This document shows positions 24,901 to 36,024 of a stretch of 64,000 nt of DNA, piece after piece. The stretch comes from Linnemannia elongata (Eukaryota > Mortierellomycota > Mortierellomycetes > Mortierellales > Mortierellaceae). Under the pieces are notes generated by a model that made no database searches, was not told the origin of the DNA, and saw nothing but the letters and a program-made list of their open reading frames with translations. The position numbers and the translations under genes were made by a program. The stretch is from NCBI GenBank assembly GCA_036320915.1, contig JAXBDG010000002.1:1612001-1676000 (forward strand). Direction: 5' to 3'. Each line of letters starts with the position of its first letter. Within the stretch, counting starts at the first letter, position 1.

Positions 24901-27701
24901 AACCAAAAGATATCGATAGTCAGCAAAGAAGGCGGCTTGCTCAATGGTGTATCCTATAAGCAGGGGGACGACCATTTTCTTGACCTGAGTGGTAGTTGGA
25001 TGCGTCATCGTCACCGTTACAGATGATCTCTTGTCGCGCTTGAGCTGTGAGCCGATAGCTGTATCGGTTCTCTGGATTTTGAGGCGTAGACCAGATGGAG
25101 ATGTGCCTTCCTCGACTCCCGAATGGATGGAATCTGGATGGTTGCAATGGTCAGTGCAACGACTGACATCTCCGGTGGGAGAGCGATGAGTCCGACGATC
25201 CTCAAGGCATGTGTCCCACAGCTTTGTATATCCAGAACATATTATGCCCTGGCCCAATCCATCCGGCCGCGCTGAAGCCATGTCATCATTTCCATCGGGG
25301 GCCACTCGACCGACAACCGACATTGTTGCGACATCCAGGATGTATCCTGGCCGTCTCTGCCAGGCAATGTCCGCGATCAATCCAACCATGACGTAAAGTA
25401 GTCTACCACTGTCCATGAACATAACTCGTGCGACTCTCTCGTCTGAATCTACCTCGTCGAAGACGTATGACCCTTGCAACGTCCAAGTTTGTGTACGGTA
25501 TACATCCACGTGTCTTAACCCTGGGATCGCGATCCAGTCTCCATCCGCACTGACGCCGGACAAATAGTTCATCAAGAAGAGCTGGGCAGTTGATGGCTTC
25601 GTTGAAAAGGACGCTAGGGTTCCCAGGGCAATATCGAATGTAAACGCGACCGTGTCATTAGTGGTAATGAGATAGCGCCCTCGGAGCTGGTTGAACAAGG
25701 TGCCAGCCATGTCGAACGCCAGGTCTTGGCTGTGGAAGGCAGAGTCCATGATGATGCTGTGCTGGAGAGTCCAGTCCTGGAAAGTGCTGTAGATGTTGAT
25801 GGTGATACCGTCGCAGGCGACAAAGAGCTCATACTTGGGATCTGGGTTAGAACTGTCGACCATGTGAAAGACTCCCTCTCCGATGTAGTTCCTGAGGCTT
25901 GGGCAGGTCCGCTCCACTTCATGTCGGACAAGATTCATCCGCGATGATGGCTTCTCAGATGCTCCGCTGTCGTTCCAACTGCACTTGTAGATCGCAAAGC
26001 GACCCTGGTAATTCTCGGGCGGATCTACCTTGTCGTCCTCGGTGGCTTCTGGCCTCTTCATTTCCGCGACGGCCACGAGCGAACCGTCCCAAGAGATGGA
26101 GACATCGGTTATTCCGCCGCTAACCAAGGGCATCCAAGCGACCGGTGTTGCTCGGTGTGGCTTCATCATTACATCCTTGGCCCCGTTAGAGTCATCACTA
26201 TCCAATACGCCGCTTACGTCCTTAGGGTCCTTGGCCTCCCTGCCTGCGATGTCGTGGTTCTGTAAATCCCACACCTCCAGGAACTCGTCCTCATCCACAA
26301 GTGTCTTGATGACTACAAAGCGTCCATCACCAGAATAGCTGAAGTTTGTCGTTTGTTTGAATGTTCTTGTCAGCGAGTCATACTCAGGACATCCACTGCG
26401 ATTGACATCAACCAACCAAGTTGAATACGGGCAATGCTCTCTAAAGAGTGGATCTGTAAAAACAGTTTTGGTGTTATTTCATTCCTTAAACAACACAAAT
26501 AACAAAGTGGCCGTAAATACGTCGTTATGTGCATGCTCGTACCTGCTTTATATAGAGCGGTTGAGTCGGTGCAGAGTTCGACAAAGTGGAGGTCCAAAGA
26601 CCCGAAATCCAAAGGCAGCTCCGGCCATGTGTTGATCTCCATGGTGATCGAAACTCCGTCACCAAACCCGTAGCATTGAGTGAACAATTTCCACTTGAAC
26701 TCCGTAACACCCTTCTCGAACTCCTGCCCTGGCATTTCCTTCGCGTCGTCCTTGTCCCTATCCGTGTCCTTGTCTGCGCCCGTATACAACTCATCCGTCA
26801 CAGACATTCGCTCCAACTCGCGACGTTTGAAAACCTGAAAAAAAAGTCGGCAACAAAAGATATTTGGTTAGAATCTGAAACGGCGACGTGTACCTGGCGG
26901 CGTTGAGCTATAAAATGGTCAATGAGTGTGTCCAAACTTACTTCACACTCGAAACCTTCATTGTTCGCCTTTTCTTGCTCGAATCTAATGAGGATGGACT
27001 CGATGGCACCCATGTCTAGGCTCCGTGTAGACACGCCCAGGACGATATCGTAGAACTCTCCCTTCTCGCGGTCTGAAGGCAGCACGATATTCCACTACTC
27101 ATAAAAATGAAGTGGGACAGAGTAAACATTTTTCGGTTCGCCGATCGTACACTGAAGACACAGATATATCTGTTTCTCAAACGGATTCATCTAACTTACC
27201 TTGGTCAACCTTTGAGACGCTCTGATTTTGACAGGTTCATGGTATCTAGAAGTAACAAGAAAAAATATATGCGAGGGGAGTTTGAGTGTTGGTTTTTTGG
27301 AAGGGTCTGAATCTACCTGTAGCCAACACCACTTAGCGTATGGGGCAACCCGTTGTTGTTGATAGTAGACTCACTCGTCATCTAAGGCGAGACTACGTTC
27401 AGTCAGACTTGATTCATCGTCAGAATCATGCAAGTACCACCGATATGCTATTGAATCAAAGTCAAATTGAAAAGGGGATGAGTTAGACATCAGCTCCGGA
27501 AAAGGTGACCTCTGGGCTCTGTAATTGCTGGTTCTGTTGACCCCTACCTTTGGGCGGCCGAGATGGTGCCGTTGCTTCACTTGTCGCAATGGTGCTTGAT
27601 GGGGAAGAGGCAACAGCCGAGGATGCCTGAAAATTTGTAGACAGCAGTGGCACAGCCTCAGCCTCAGAGTCTTCCGATATGTTGAGGACGAAATCTGACA
27701 T
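21921..27701 (-). CDS. TRP-like cation channel with propeller-like N-terminus (copy 2)
   Basis: Twelve exons give 1,533 residues: 27548-27701, 27375-27447, 27200-27245, 26942-27094, 26543-26834, 23807-26453, 23484-23720, 23218-23365, 22882-23109, 22655-22769, 22434-22544 and 21921-22318. The lengths sum to a multiple of three. Residues about 1-240 include a Ser-rich leader and an acidic/basic segment. Residues 240-1000 hold repeated WD-like strands (YSGDGRFVVIKTL, EFLEVWDLQNHD, VSISWDGSLVAVAE, HVDVYRTQTWTLQGSYVF, YRYLLVVASGTFMAWSV), suggesting one or two beta-propellers. Residues 1122-1401 are a six-helix ion-channel domain: S1 GQMCYYIMVLTAIFL, S2 AIIVVAFVFLWLEF, S3 VDLLVFLLPLAGAI, S4 SVLFIFLHF with few basic residues, S5 FFFVFAGGLLAFSIAIVHL, pore TYFMM-GGNYDPVENGF, S6 FFFFTVILMLNVLIALINNA. 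The NVLIALIN S6 resembles TRP/TRPV channels. Two turret cysteines (CTSSDC) precede the pore. The C-terminus is a Gln-rich coiled coil ending LVQILAKLER. The weakly charged S4 argues against voltage gating. A fungal mechano- or chemosensory channel is the best guess; the ligand is unknown. Confidence 0.85.
22405..24405. repeat. Near-identical tract shared with 29237-31240 (copy 2 side)
   Basis: About 2.0 kb, from intron 11 to the last 600 bases of exon 6, match the tract in copy 3 with roughly ten substitutions and one 3-nt length difference that I can count by eye. Introns are as similar as exons. Just outside (from 24406 and below about 22380) the copies drop to clearly lower identity. This is the signature of recent gene conversion or unequal exchange. 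Confidence 0.85.
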
Positions 27702-28653
27702 TCGAGGGATCTGTATTTGCGGTGGTGGTGTACAGAAACGGTTGTGGGTACTTGGTATTAAATGTGAATAACGGCAAAAGGTTATCCAGGTGGAAGTTTA
27801 CGATGATGGTGCCGAAAATTTGGAGCTGTGGATCAGAGAGAGAAAACGAGGGTGAAGAGGAGGGTGTGGTGAGAAATGAAAAAGTAGAAATGGAGAGAGA
27901 AAGAAAGTGGAAAGAGGTCAGTCAGCAATCAAAGATATAAAAAACTTTCCCTTTAGGGCTTGCAGCGATCGATCGATGAGAGAGCATATGGGCTGGGGCA
28001 AAAAAGTCGTAAAAAAAATTAGCCCGCGGATGCATGCAAACCACACATTACCATGTACTGTACTGTATACCCTCTTTCACTTTTTTCCTTTTTCCTGTCG
28101 GAGTTAACAAACAAAAACCTTAAATGTCCGTCCGCGGGAGGGTTAACAACCGCCTCACGTCTCTTAGTAAGGAGAGGAGGAAGGTAATAAAAATGTTTCA
28201 GTTCAATTCACTAATTGTTTTCTTTATCAAGAACGCCTTCAACACATGGCGCAGGCCCATTTACGATCATCGCCACATAAACCCTCAACCTGTCAAAGCA
28301 TGCTCGACACTATCTCGTCGCGATGCGGACATACGATATCGTTATGCTGATCTTTTTCCTTTCGTTTTCTTCATAGGGGCTGAAGATCATGGCGTATGCA
28401 TCATTGAGCGGGGGCCGAATTTGGTACCTGTTATTTGTCTACTTTTTGTCTCAATGACAGTTGTGTCCATACTCTCTGTCCGCAAGAGGAGAAACAAACA
28501 AATATTTTGAAGGCGTGCAGGTACAGATGATCCATAATATCTGATCACTACCCAATAAGGGCGCGTGAAGGAGGGCGCAGACCCTCACAGTCTATTTTAT
28601 TTTTACACCCTCGCTTGTAAACAGACCACGCCCTACACAACCATCACCCCCTC
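27702..28653. promoter_or_regulatory. Promoter region of channel copy 2 and 3' flank of copy 3
   Basis: No gene seen. The part at about 27985-28120 (gggctggggcaaaaaagt, attagcc, then ctgtcgga-ttaacaa-aaaac) has a recognisable counterpart upstream of copy 3 at 34725-34870, so the duplication unit included upstream DNA. A TGTACTGTAC-type motif occurs at 28054-28066. The frame at 28124-28510 (+) is open for 128 codons but has no features and is probably chance. Confidence 0.5.
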
Positions 28654-31600
28654 TCACCGCTCCAGCTTGCTCAAAATCTGCATCAGAACTTGCTGCTGCT
28701 CTTTCAGCGTCTTCTGCTGCTCTTTCATCATATCTTGTTGTTCCCTCAGCTGCTGCTGCAGCTCTCCAATTTGCTTCTCTGAACTCGCCCTCTCAGACTC
28801 AAACTGATTTCGAAGCTTCGTCTCCACCATTTGCGCCACACTCAAATCCGCCGCCAGGAGACCTTTCTTCTGCAACAGGTTCCCCCCCTCCTCCCCCTCC
28901 TCCCCCTCCTCCTCCTCCTCCTCCTCCCCCAGTGCTGCATGAACAGGAGGTGTGGCAGTTACTATGACAGCGGTGGCGGTAGCAGCGACAATGGACTCAG
29001 GCTGCTGTTGGGAATCACCTTCTAAACCGAGAGTACCAGGCGCAGAGTCATCCCTCATCTGCATAGTCTTCTTTTGATACTCCCGCACCTGTTGTGGAGT
29101 GCCCGTATAGTAGATCGTATCCGGGTAGTGATTGTGCTTCTCACGGAAACCTAAGGTTGGAAAAAAAAAAACATGAAAAAACGATATATCAGGCATTAGA
29201 GTTGCTTCAAACCTTACGAGTGGGGTATCAAAACATGCTTCGTTTTTATGGTTACGAGTACTTACCTGGGATGTCGTAGCTCATGTTCTCAGCACTCTCG
29301 ACGTAGCGCATACGGTACTCCAGCCAGTCCAACTGCCAAGTCTGATCGCCATCGTCGATCGCATTGTTGATCAAGGCTATGCAGTGGCAAAAGAATGGAT
29401 ATCAGCTAACCGATGGAATCAAGAAAAAAAAGACATGCTGCTAAAAAAGGGGGATGCGAGCTGGTAAAATACAATTGAGAACTTACCAATGAGAACATTC
29501 AACATGAGAATGACGGTAAAGAAGAAGAACACAATCATCATCATATGGAATGCGAAATTGTTGCCCGCGAAGCCGTTTTCGACCGGGTCATAATTGCCTC
29601 CCTATCAGGGTCAAAAAAAAAAAGACAATTTTGTGGTTATTAATACCATCTCAAATACCACACAAGTTTTTTTTTTCCTTGTGCTGGCGTAGCAATTACA
29701 TATCAGCCGCACTTACCATCATGAAATAGGTCATTGACAAGGCGCGGAGCAGGTTCGATGTAAAGCCCTCCGTGTAGTAAGAGCAGTCACTGGATGTACA
29801 GACATGGTAGAGATGAACAATGGCGATAGAGAATGCCAAAAGTCCACCAGCAAAGACGAAGAAAAAGACGCGGATAGCGTATATGGCACGGATGATGATC
29901 GATACAAAGTGACACACAGCCTGGAACACCCGCAGCTCGAACAACTAAATGTAAAGAAGAGGAAGAAAGAGTGTAGTGGGTCAGAATCCGTGTAGTTTTT
30001 TTGAGCTCCAAAGTATGCCTGTCATAGATAGCCAAATAATAACATAGCTTACAAAGTGAAGGAAGATGAAGAGGACAGAGAAACTAAGAAGGCCAGGATT
30101 CAGACCCAACTCGACTACGCCCTGTATTATCAAGATCTGATTGATCGCACCAGCGAGAGGCAACAAGAACACGAGCAAGTCGACCATATTGTAGACGGAC
30201 CTGTTATGGGATGGGTGTTGAGCATCGAGAGCGAGAGATGGTTAGTTCTAACTACTATCTTGTTTATCACCAACGGATGCCTTCACGAATCATAGGAACA
30301 CATGACTGGTTAACTCACCGGATGTAGGCTTGCTTGTCCTTCAGGAGTTGAACAAACTCCAGCCAGAGGAAAACGAACGCGACCACAATGATCGCAACAA
30401 AGAGGCTCTCCAGACCAAGATCGATCCTGCCATTATGCTCCTCCGCGATATCCGGACCCCTTTTAATCTGAAGGAAGATGGCCGTCAGAACCATGATGTA
30501 GTAACACATTTGGCCAAGGAATCGGACAAACCAGTATTTGAACCCAATCGTGTTCCTACAATGAAGAATCAGTATAGAGGGTGAATGTCAATACTTAGTA
30601 ACAGTATCATCAAAAAAAAGAAACGCTAGAATGAAACTTACCATTTGTACTCGACCAAGGCCATGAGTGCAGGGTTGTCGAGTGTCTCGAGCTCGAAGGG
30701 GTAGCACTGGATTGTTGTATTGTAGCGTAACTTGCACTTTCTCAAGACCATCGTCCAAATAGCATGGGGCCAAGAGAACAAGTTTTTGGCGGTGGCCGCT
30801 CCCTTTGATCCATCAGAGCTATCCTGAGATCCCGCATCCTCAGCCTTGTGCCAGAGCAGGTCGAACGATGCCTGGAAAATATCGCGGGTGAAATTGCCTT
30901 TGGGTGGATTGGGGATGTTTTTGGCGTTGAACTGCAGGACTTGATCCCTGTATTGGTGAAGACCCCATGGGTAAGTCTGCCAGAACTTCCACCGGAATGT
31001 CCAAGGGTTGATGAGGGTATGGTTGGCGACGATGAAGTCACGGCCTTGAGAGGGAAAGAACGCCAGCTCTCGATATATAGTCTGGGCCATCTCGGAGTAC
31101 AGCTGCTTAGAGTCGACAAGGGAAGGGAGACATTGCAGGATCGGGGACAGAAAGTGAGGGTCCTGCATTGCCTTTGCCTGGCGGAGACAATAGTCGACGA
31201 TGATCTGAGCACCGACGTTGGCCAATGGCTCTGTCTCGGCTTTTGTGAGGAATGTAGCCAAGGGGTTCAGCTCGATGGACATGCTGTACAGTGGAACCCA
31301 GCGCACCCCGGGAAAGGACAGGAGGTCTTTAGTGAAGTTGCATACCGTGTGATGGCCTTCTGGGTCCCAAAACAAGGCACAGAGATTCAGCACGTTCCAA
31401 GATTCGTCGTCCTTGTCAGGATAAGTGTTGATGTGCCGTCCATAATAGCGGAGAATATCTTGCCTCAGACCAACATCCGCGAGCTCGTAGAACTGAATCG
31501 CCTTTGAAATCCCGATCATGAACCCTGACGCAAGGGGTTTGGTACATGGTTCTTTGACAAAGCCGACGTGGTGCCGCCCCTCTTCGCCCTCATCGCTACT

Positions 31601-34480
31601 CCTAAAGACGATCCCATGGGGGCAAATGGTCCATTCCTTGTTGAATTCGCCTTGAAGGATCATCTGTAGGCGGAAGTCCCCTTCAAACGTTGCTGGAACA
31701 CTCCATGCCATAAATGTGCCGTCGGCAACGACTACAAGATATCGACAGTCGGCAAAGAAGGCAGCTTGCTCGAGGGTGAATAATCTAGGTAGAGGCACGA
31801 CCATTTTCTTGACCTGAGTGGTAGTTGGATGCGTCATCGTCACCGTTACAGACGATCCCTTGTCGCGCTTGAGCTGTGAGCCGATAGAGGTATCTGTCTT
31901 CTGGACTTTGAGGCGTAGTCCACATGGAGATGTGCCTTCCTCGACCCCGGAATGGACGGAATCCGGATGGTTGCAATGGTCAGTGCAACGACTGACATCT
32001 CCGGTGGGAGAGCGATGAGTCCGACGATCCTCAAGGCGCATATACCACAGCTTTGTATATCCACGCATGATGAGACCTTGATCCGATCCATCCAGCCGCG
32101 CTGACCTCACGGAATTACTCCCATCGGGGGCCACTCGACCAACAACCGACCCTCTTTCAACATCCAAGATATATCCAGGTCGTCTGTGCCAAAGTCTGCG
32201 CTCGTTTAACCCAACCATGACGTAGAGCAGTCTGTCACTGTCCGTGAACGTAACGTGTACGACTCTTTCATCTGGCTCCACCTCGTCGAAGACGTACGAC
32301 CCTTGCAGTGTCCAAGTTTGTGTACGGTATACATCCACGTGTCGATAACCTGGGATCGCAACCAAGAGTCCATCCGCACTCACGCTGGAGTAATAGTTCA
32401 TGTAAACTACTTGGACTCTTGGAACAGCCGTGGAAAAAGATACCAGAGTTCCCAGGTCAATATCGAATGTAAACGCGACCGTGTCGTTGGTGGTGACAAG
32501 GTAGCGCCCTCGGAGTTGTTTGGACATGGTACACGCCATGTCAAAGTGCTCACATCTGCTTGCGAAGGCAGAGTCCATAACGATGCTGCGCTGGAGATTC
32601 CAGTCCTCGAAAGTGCTATAGATGTTGATGGTGATACCGTCGCAGGCGACAAAGAGCTCATCCTTGGGATGCGGGTTGGAATTGTCGATCATGTGAAAGA
32701 CTCCATCTCCGATGTAGTTCCTGAGTCCAGGACAAGTTCGCCCCACATCGTGTCGGACAAGACTCATCCTCGAACATGGTTTCTCAGATGCTCCATTACC
32801 GTTCCGACTGCATTTGTAGACTGTGAACATGCTCTGATAGACTGGGGGCGGATCCTCCTTGTCGTTTTCGGTGGCTTCTGGCTTCTCCGTTTCCATGACA
32901 GCCACGAGCGATCCGTCCCAAGAGATGGAGATGTCGGTGTCTCTTTTGGGTATTGGTATCCAAGCGACTGGAGTTGCGCGGTGTGGCTTTACCATGAACT
33001 TTTCAGTGCCTTCAGAGCCGTCTCCGCCGAGCACGGTAGCAACTTCATAATCCATCAGATCCCATACCTCCAAGAACTCATTATCACCCGCAAGTGTCTT
33101 GATGGCTGCAAAACGTCCATCACCAGAATAGCTGGAGCATCTCACTTGCTTAGGTAGTTTCGTCAGTGAATCATAATCGGGACATCCACTGCGATTGACA
33201 TCGACCAACCAAGAAGAATGCGGACAATGCTCTCTAAAGAATGGATCTGTAAAGATGTGATTGGTGTTATTATTCAATTCGTCAATATCAAAACGATATA
33301 ATGGATATAAATACATGGAATTGTGCATGCTCGTACCTGCTTTGTATAGAGCGGTTGAATCGGCGCAAAGTTCGACAAAGTGGAGGTCCAGGGACCCGTA
33401 CTCCAAAGGCAACTCTGGCCATGTGTTGATCTCCACAGAGATCGAGACTCCATTGTCGAGTCCGTGGGATTGATTGAAAAGTTTCCACCTAAACACTGTG
33501 ATATCCCTCTCCGCCTCTTGTCCATGTGCCTCCTTCTCACTGTTCTTGTCCACGTATAGTCCATCCGACGCAGACAGTCGTTTAAGTTCATGAGGTTTGA
33601 TGACCTGACATAAACACAAGATCAAGGCGCTGACAATGGTTAGCGACTGAAAAATTATTAAGGCGATATTTTTCTGAGATGAGCCCGAGAGAGAAAAATG
33701 CAACATTTACCTCGCTTTCCGACCCTTGAAAGTCCCCAGCTGATTCCTCCAATCTTATGAGGATGGACTCAATGGCATCCAAGTTGACCTTCTGAGTAGA
33801 GACACCCAGCACGATATCATGGAGCGTTCCCTTCACGAGTTCAGGAGGAAGCGGAATCTTCCACTGCACAAAAACGAACAAACATAGGTAAATATTTCGG
33901 TTCTCCGATCACACAGAGTAAACATAGGGGGAAAGTCATGCTATTCCGGCTTTGATAGATTCAAGACACTTACTTTAGTCAACTTTTTGGACGCTGTGAT
34001 GTTGACAGGTTCACGGTATCTAGAAGTAATAATATAAAGAGCAGAGAGGATGATGAGTTTTCCTGGAGTGTGTGTAATTGGCTGCGATCAATGCACTTGT
34101 TTTACGTGACAACTCATTGTTGCTGTTGAAAGTTTAACTTACTCCTCGTCCAAGGTGAGACTACGTTCTGTAGAAGACGATCCGTCCTCAGACTCTTGCA
34201 AGTACCACCGATATGCTATAGAGCCAAAGTCAGATCGGAAGGTGGATGTGGTTAGGTATCCGCCTTGTGAAAAGAAAATCTCTAGATCGGTATATGGAGG
34301 TTCCCATCAATTCGTACCTATGGGCGGCGTAGACAGTTCTGATACCTCGCTGATGGCAATGGTGCTTGGTGATGATGAGACAGCTATTAAAGGTGCTTGC
34401 AGCTCTGTTGACAAAGTTGTCTGTGATTCCAAGGTCGTAGGGGGAGAGTCCCCTGATATATTGACGATACAATCCGCCAT
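28654..34480 (-). CDS. TRP-like cation channel with propeller-like N-terminus (copy 3)
   Basis: Twelve exons matching copy 2 give 1,547 residues: 34318-34480, 34143-34215, 33974-34019, 33711-33863, 33337-33604, 30642-33246, 30319-30555, 30053-30200, 29717-29944, 29487-29601, 29266-29376 and 28654-29150. Start MADCIVNISGDS. The WD-like strands are again visible (YSGDGRFAAIKTL, EFLEVWDLMDYE, ISISWDGSLVAVME, HVDVYRTQTWTLQ, CRYLVVVADGTFMAWSV). Residues about 1103-1382 form the same six-helix channel as copy 2, with pore GGNYDPVENGF and S6 LMLNVLIALINNAI; this part is almost identical in DNA to copy 2. The C-terminal coiled coil is about 33 residues longer than in copy 2, with extra Glu-Gln-Gln heptads (LREQQDMMKEQQKTLKEQQ) and an acidic EEEEEEGEEGEEG run, ending LMQILSKLER. 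The coiled coil probably assembles the tetramer. Intron 5 (33247-33336) is 90 nt, in frame and stop-free, so its retention would insert 30 residues. Ligand and location are unknown. Confidence 0.85.
29237..31240. repeat. Near-identical tract shared with 22405-24405 (copy 3 side)
   Basis: Counterpart of the copy 2 tract, offset 6,832-6,835 bases. It has one extra CA and one extra T near 29660-29675 in intron 9. It spans exons 7-11 and the end of exon 6, that is all six membrane helices, the pore and the post-S6 segment. Confidence 0.85.
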
Positions 34481-36024
34481 GTCGAAATGCCTGTGTTGAC
34501 TGTATGGACCACGAAAAAGACAGGATTAGGGTATTTGATATCAAGTGAGAGGGGACTGTGGAAGATTGAGGGGAGGCAAGAGAGAAGAAATCGAGGGAAG
34601 AATGAAAGAGGTGAAAGGGAAGAGAAATGACTGACAAAAATGAAGAAGTAAAAGAAGGACGTGGGGCGAAGGTGGATAAAAGAGTGCCATCTTAAATTAC
34701 TTTCGTCACTACAGAGATGGGAGTGGGCTGGGGCAAGAAAAGACACAAAAAAATAATTAGCCTGATTAGCCGTCCACATCCGTACTGCACGCCTTCTTCT
34801 CTTCATTTCATTCCCTTCTTCCCATCCAATTGCTTTCTGTCGGAGCCAACAAGTAAAAACTTTAAGTCTGTTGGTAAATGATAAACAAAAAAACCTTTGA
34901 TGTATGGTTCACATAGAGAGGAAGGGAAGGACCTAGTTGGTGTTCCTCTCGCCATGTTTGCACCAAGAGCGCCCTCCAGTTCACCGGCGACATTTTAAGG
35001 AGAGGCTTGCCGAAGAAAAACTCGAAAATTTGTGGCGTTCAGGTACAGATCCATGCCCTCCCATCACGACCCATTTAACGCGCCTACCCAGGTTAATTAT
35101 ACTGGCCAAGATACCAGGCTTTACTTCCACCAACCCCACTCGCATTTCTCGTCACCTCTTTCCCTTTCTCCTCGTCCTTCTCCTTCTACTCATCCTTCTC
35201 AATATTATTGTCAACCCCAGTCTCAATGATGGATACGTCCTAAGATTTAAATGAGCGGACACTTGCACCGCCAGAAACCGCCATCTCTATCAATTTTGTT
35301 GGATCTATGCGCCTCCATATCCGCTTCTTCCTCGTCCAGGATATCAATCACAAGGTCCACCATTGTCCTCCTTTTTCGTAAAAGAGGGTAGGAAATTAGA
35401 AGATGTGCTAGGACAGAGAAGTTGAAAAATCTCGAGAGGGGGGGAAGGTCAGGGAGAGAGGAGATGTAGAAAAGAAAGAAAAAATGAAGGGGAAGGTGTT
35501 TGGCAATGAAAGGGTTAGGGAAGGATATGTCGATAAGTAGGATATGAGAACAAAGTACGGGCGGAGGAGGATACTCGAACAATCGACTTGTGATTGTGTG
35601 CTTTTTTTCGATTGAGCAGTCGACAAAGTCAACCTTTGCCTGCTTGTGCATACACGCCTGAGTGCTTTCAACTCTAGTTGGAGGTTCTGGAAGCGCACCT
35701 TACTTTCTTTTGTTTCTTTGTGGGTGCCAAAATAAAGTTATTCCGCCGATGAACGTAGTCACTTACAGCAGGTCGCTTAAAGAAGGATACAAGTCAACGA
35801 ACGAAGAATGAATAAAAAAAAACACCATGTAGAAACACGATTACTGGTTACTCTCAGGGAACCAAGTAAAGTTGGTAAGAAACCCCAGAGAGTTCGTGAA
35901 TGGAAAACAAAAAAAAAGACAATTGTTTACGAGTGGGAAGAAAAAAAAACTACGGAGGGGAGCTACGAAGAGACAAAAGGTGAAATGGGTAGGGGGCATT
36001 GGAAATCTGTCAGCAAATGACAGT
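34481..36024. other. Intergenic region with coding-like fragments
   Basis: The 5' flank of channel copy 3 followed by 1.2 kb with no complete gene. Two fragments look non-random. A plus-strand patch at 34937-35235 reads FKERLAEEKLENLWRS, then in another frame SMPSHHDPFNAPTQVNYTGQ and DTRLYFHQPHSH; it may be a decayed gene end. A minus-strand 38-codon frame at 35251-35367 resembles channel exon 1 and is listed separately. 35790-36000 is A-rich. Confidence 0.35.
35251..35367 (-). pseudogene. Possible exon-1 relic of a fourth channel copy
   Basis: The frame starts MVDLVIDILDEEEADME and ends after 38 codons. It resembles the starts of the channel family (MADYIVDISDDS, MSDFVLNISEDS, MADCIVNISGDS) in length to the acidic cluster and in the M-x-D-hydrophobic pattern. 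It lies on the same strand, about 0.9 kb upstream of copy 3, where a further tandem copy would begin. No downstream exons were found. The similarity is short and may be chance. Confidence 0.25.

Noticed and set aside
28124..28510. 128-codon plus-strand frame between channel copies 2 and 3
   Set aside because: No motif, no splice partners, atypical codon use; probably chance.
28831..29025. Leu-rich plus-strand frame
   Set aside because: Antisense of the acidic Glu run in the channel copy 3 tail.
30638..33706. Single 1,022-codon frame as the gene model for channel copy 3
   Set aside because: It reads through introns 4 and 5 in part and lacks the first exons and the channel domain; the 12-exon model matches copies 1 and 2.
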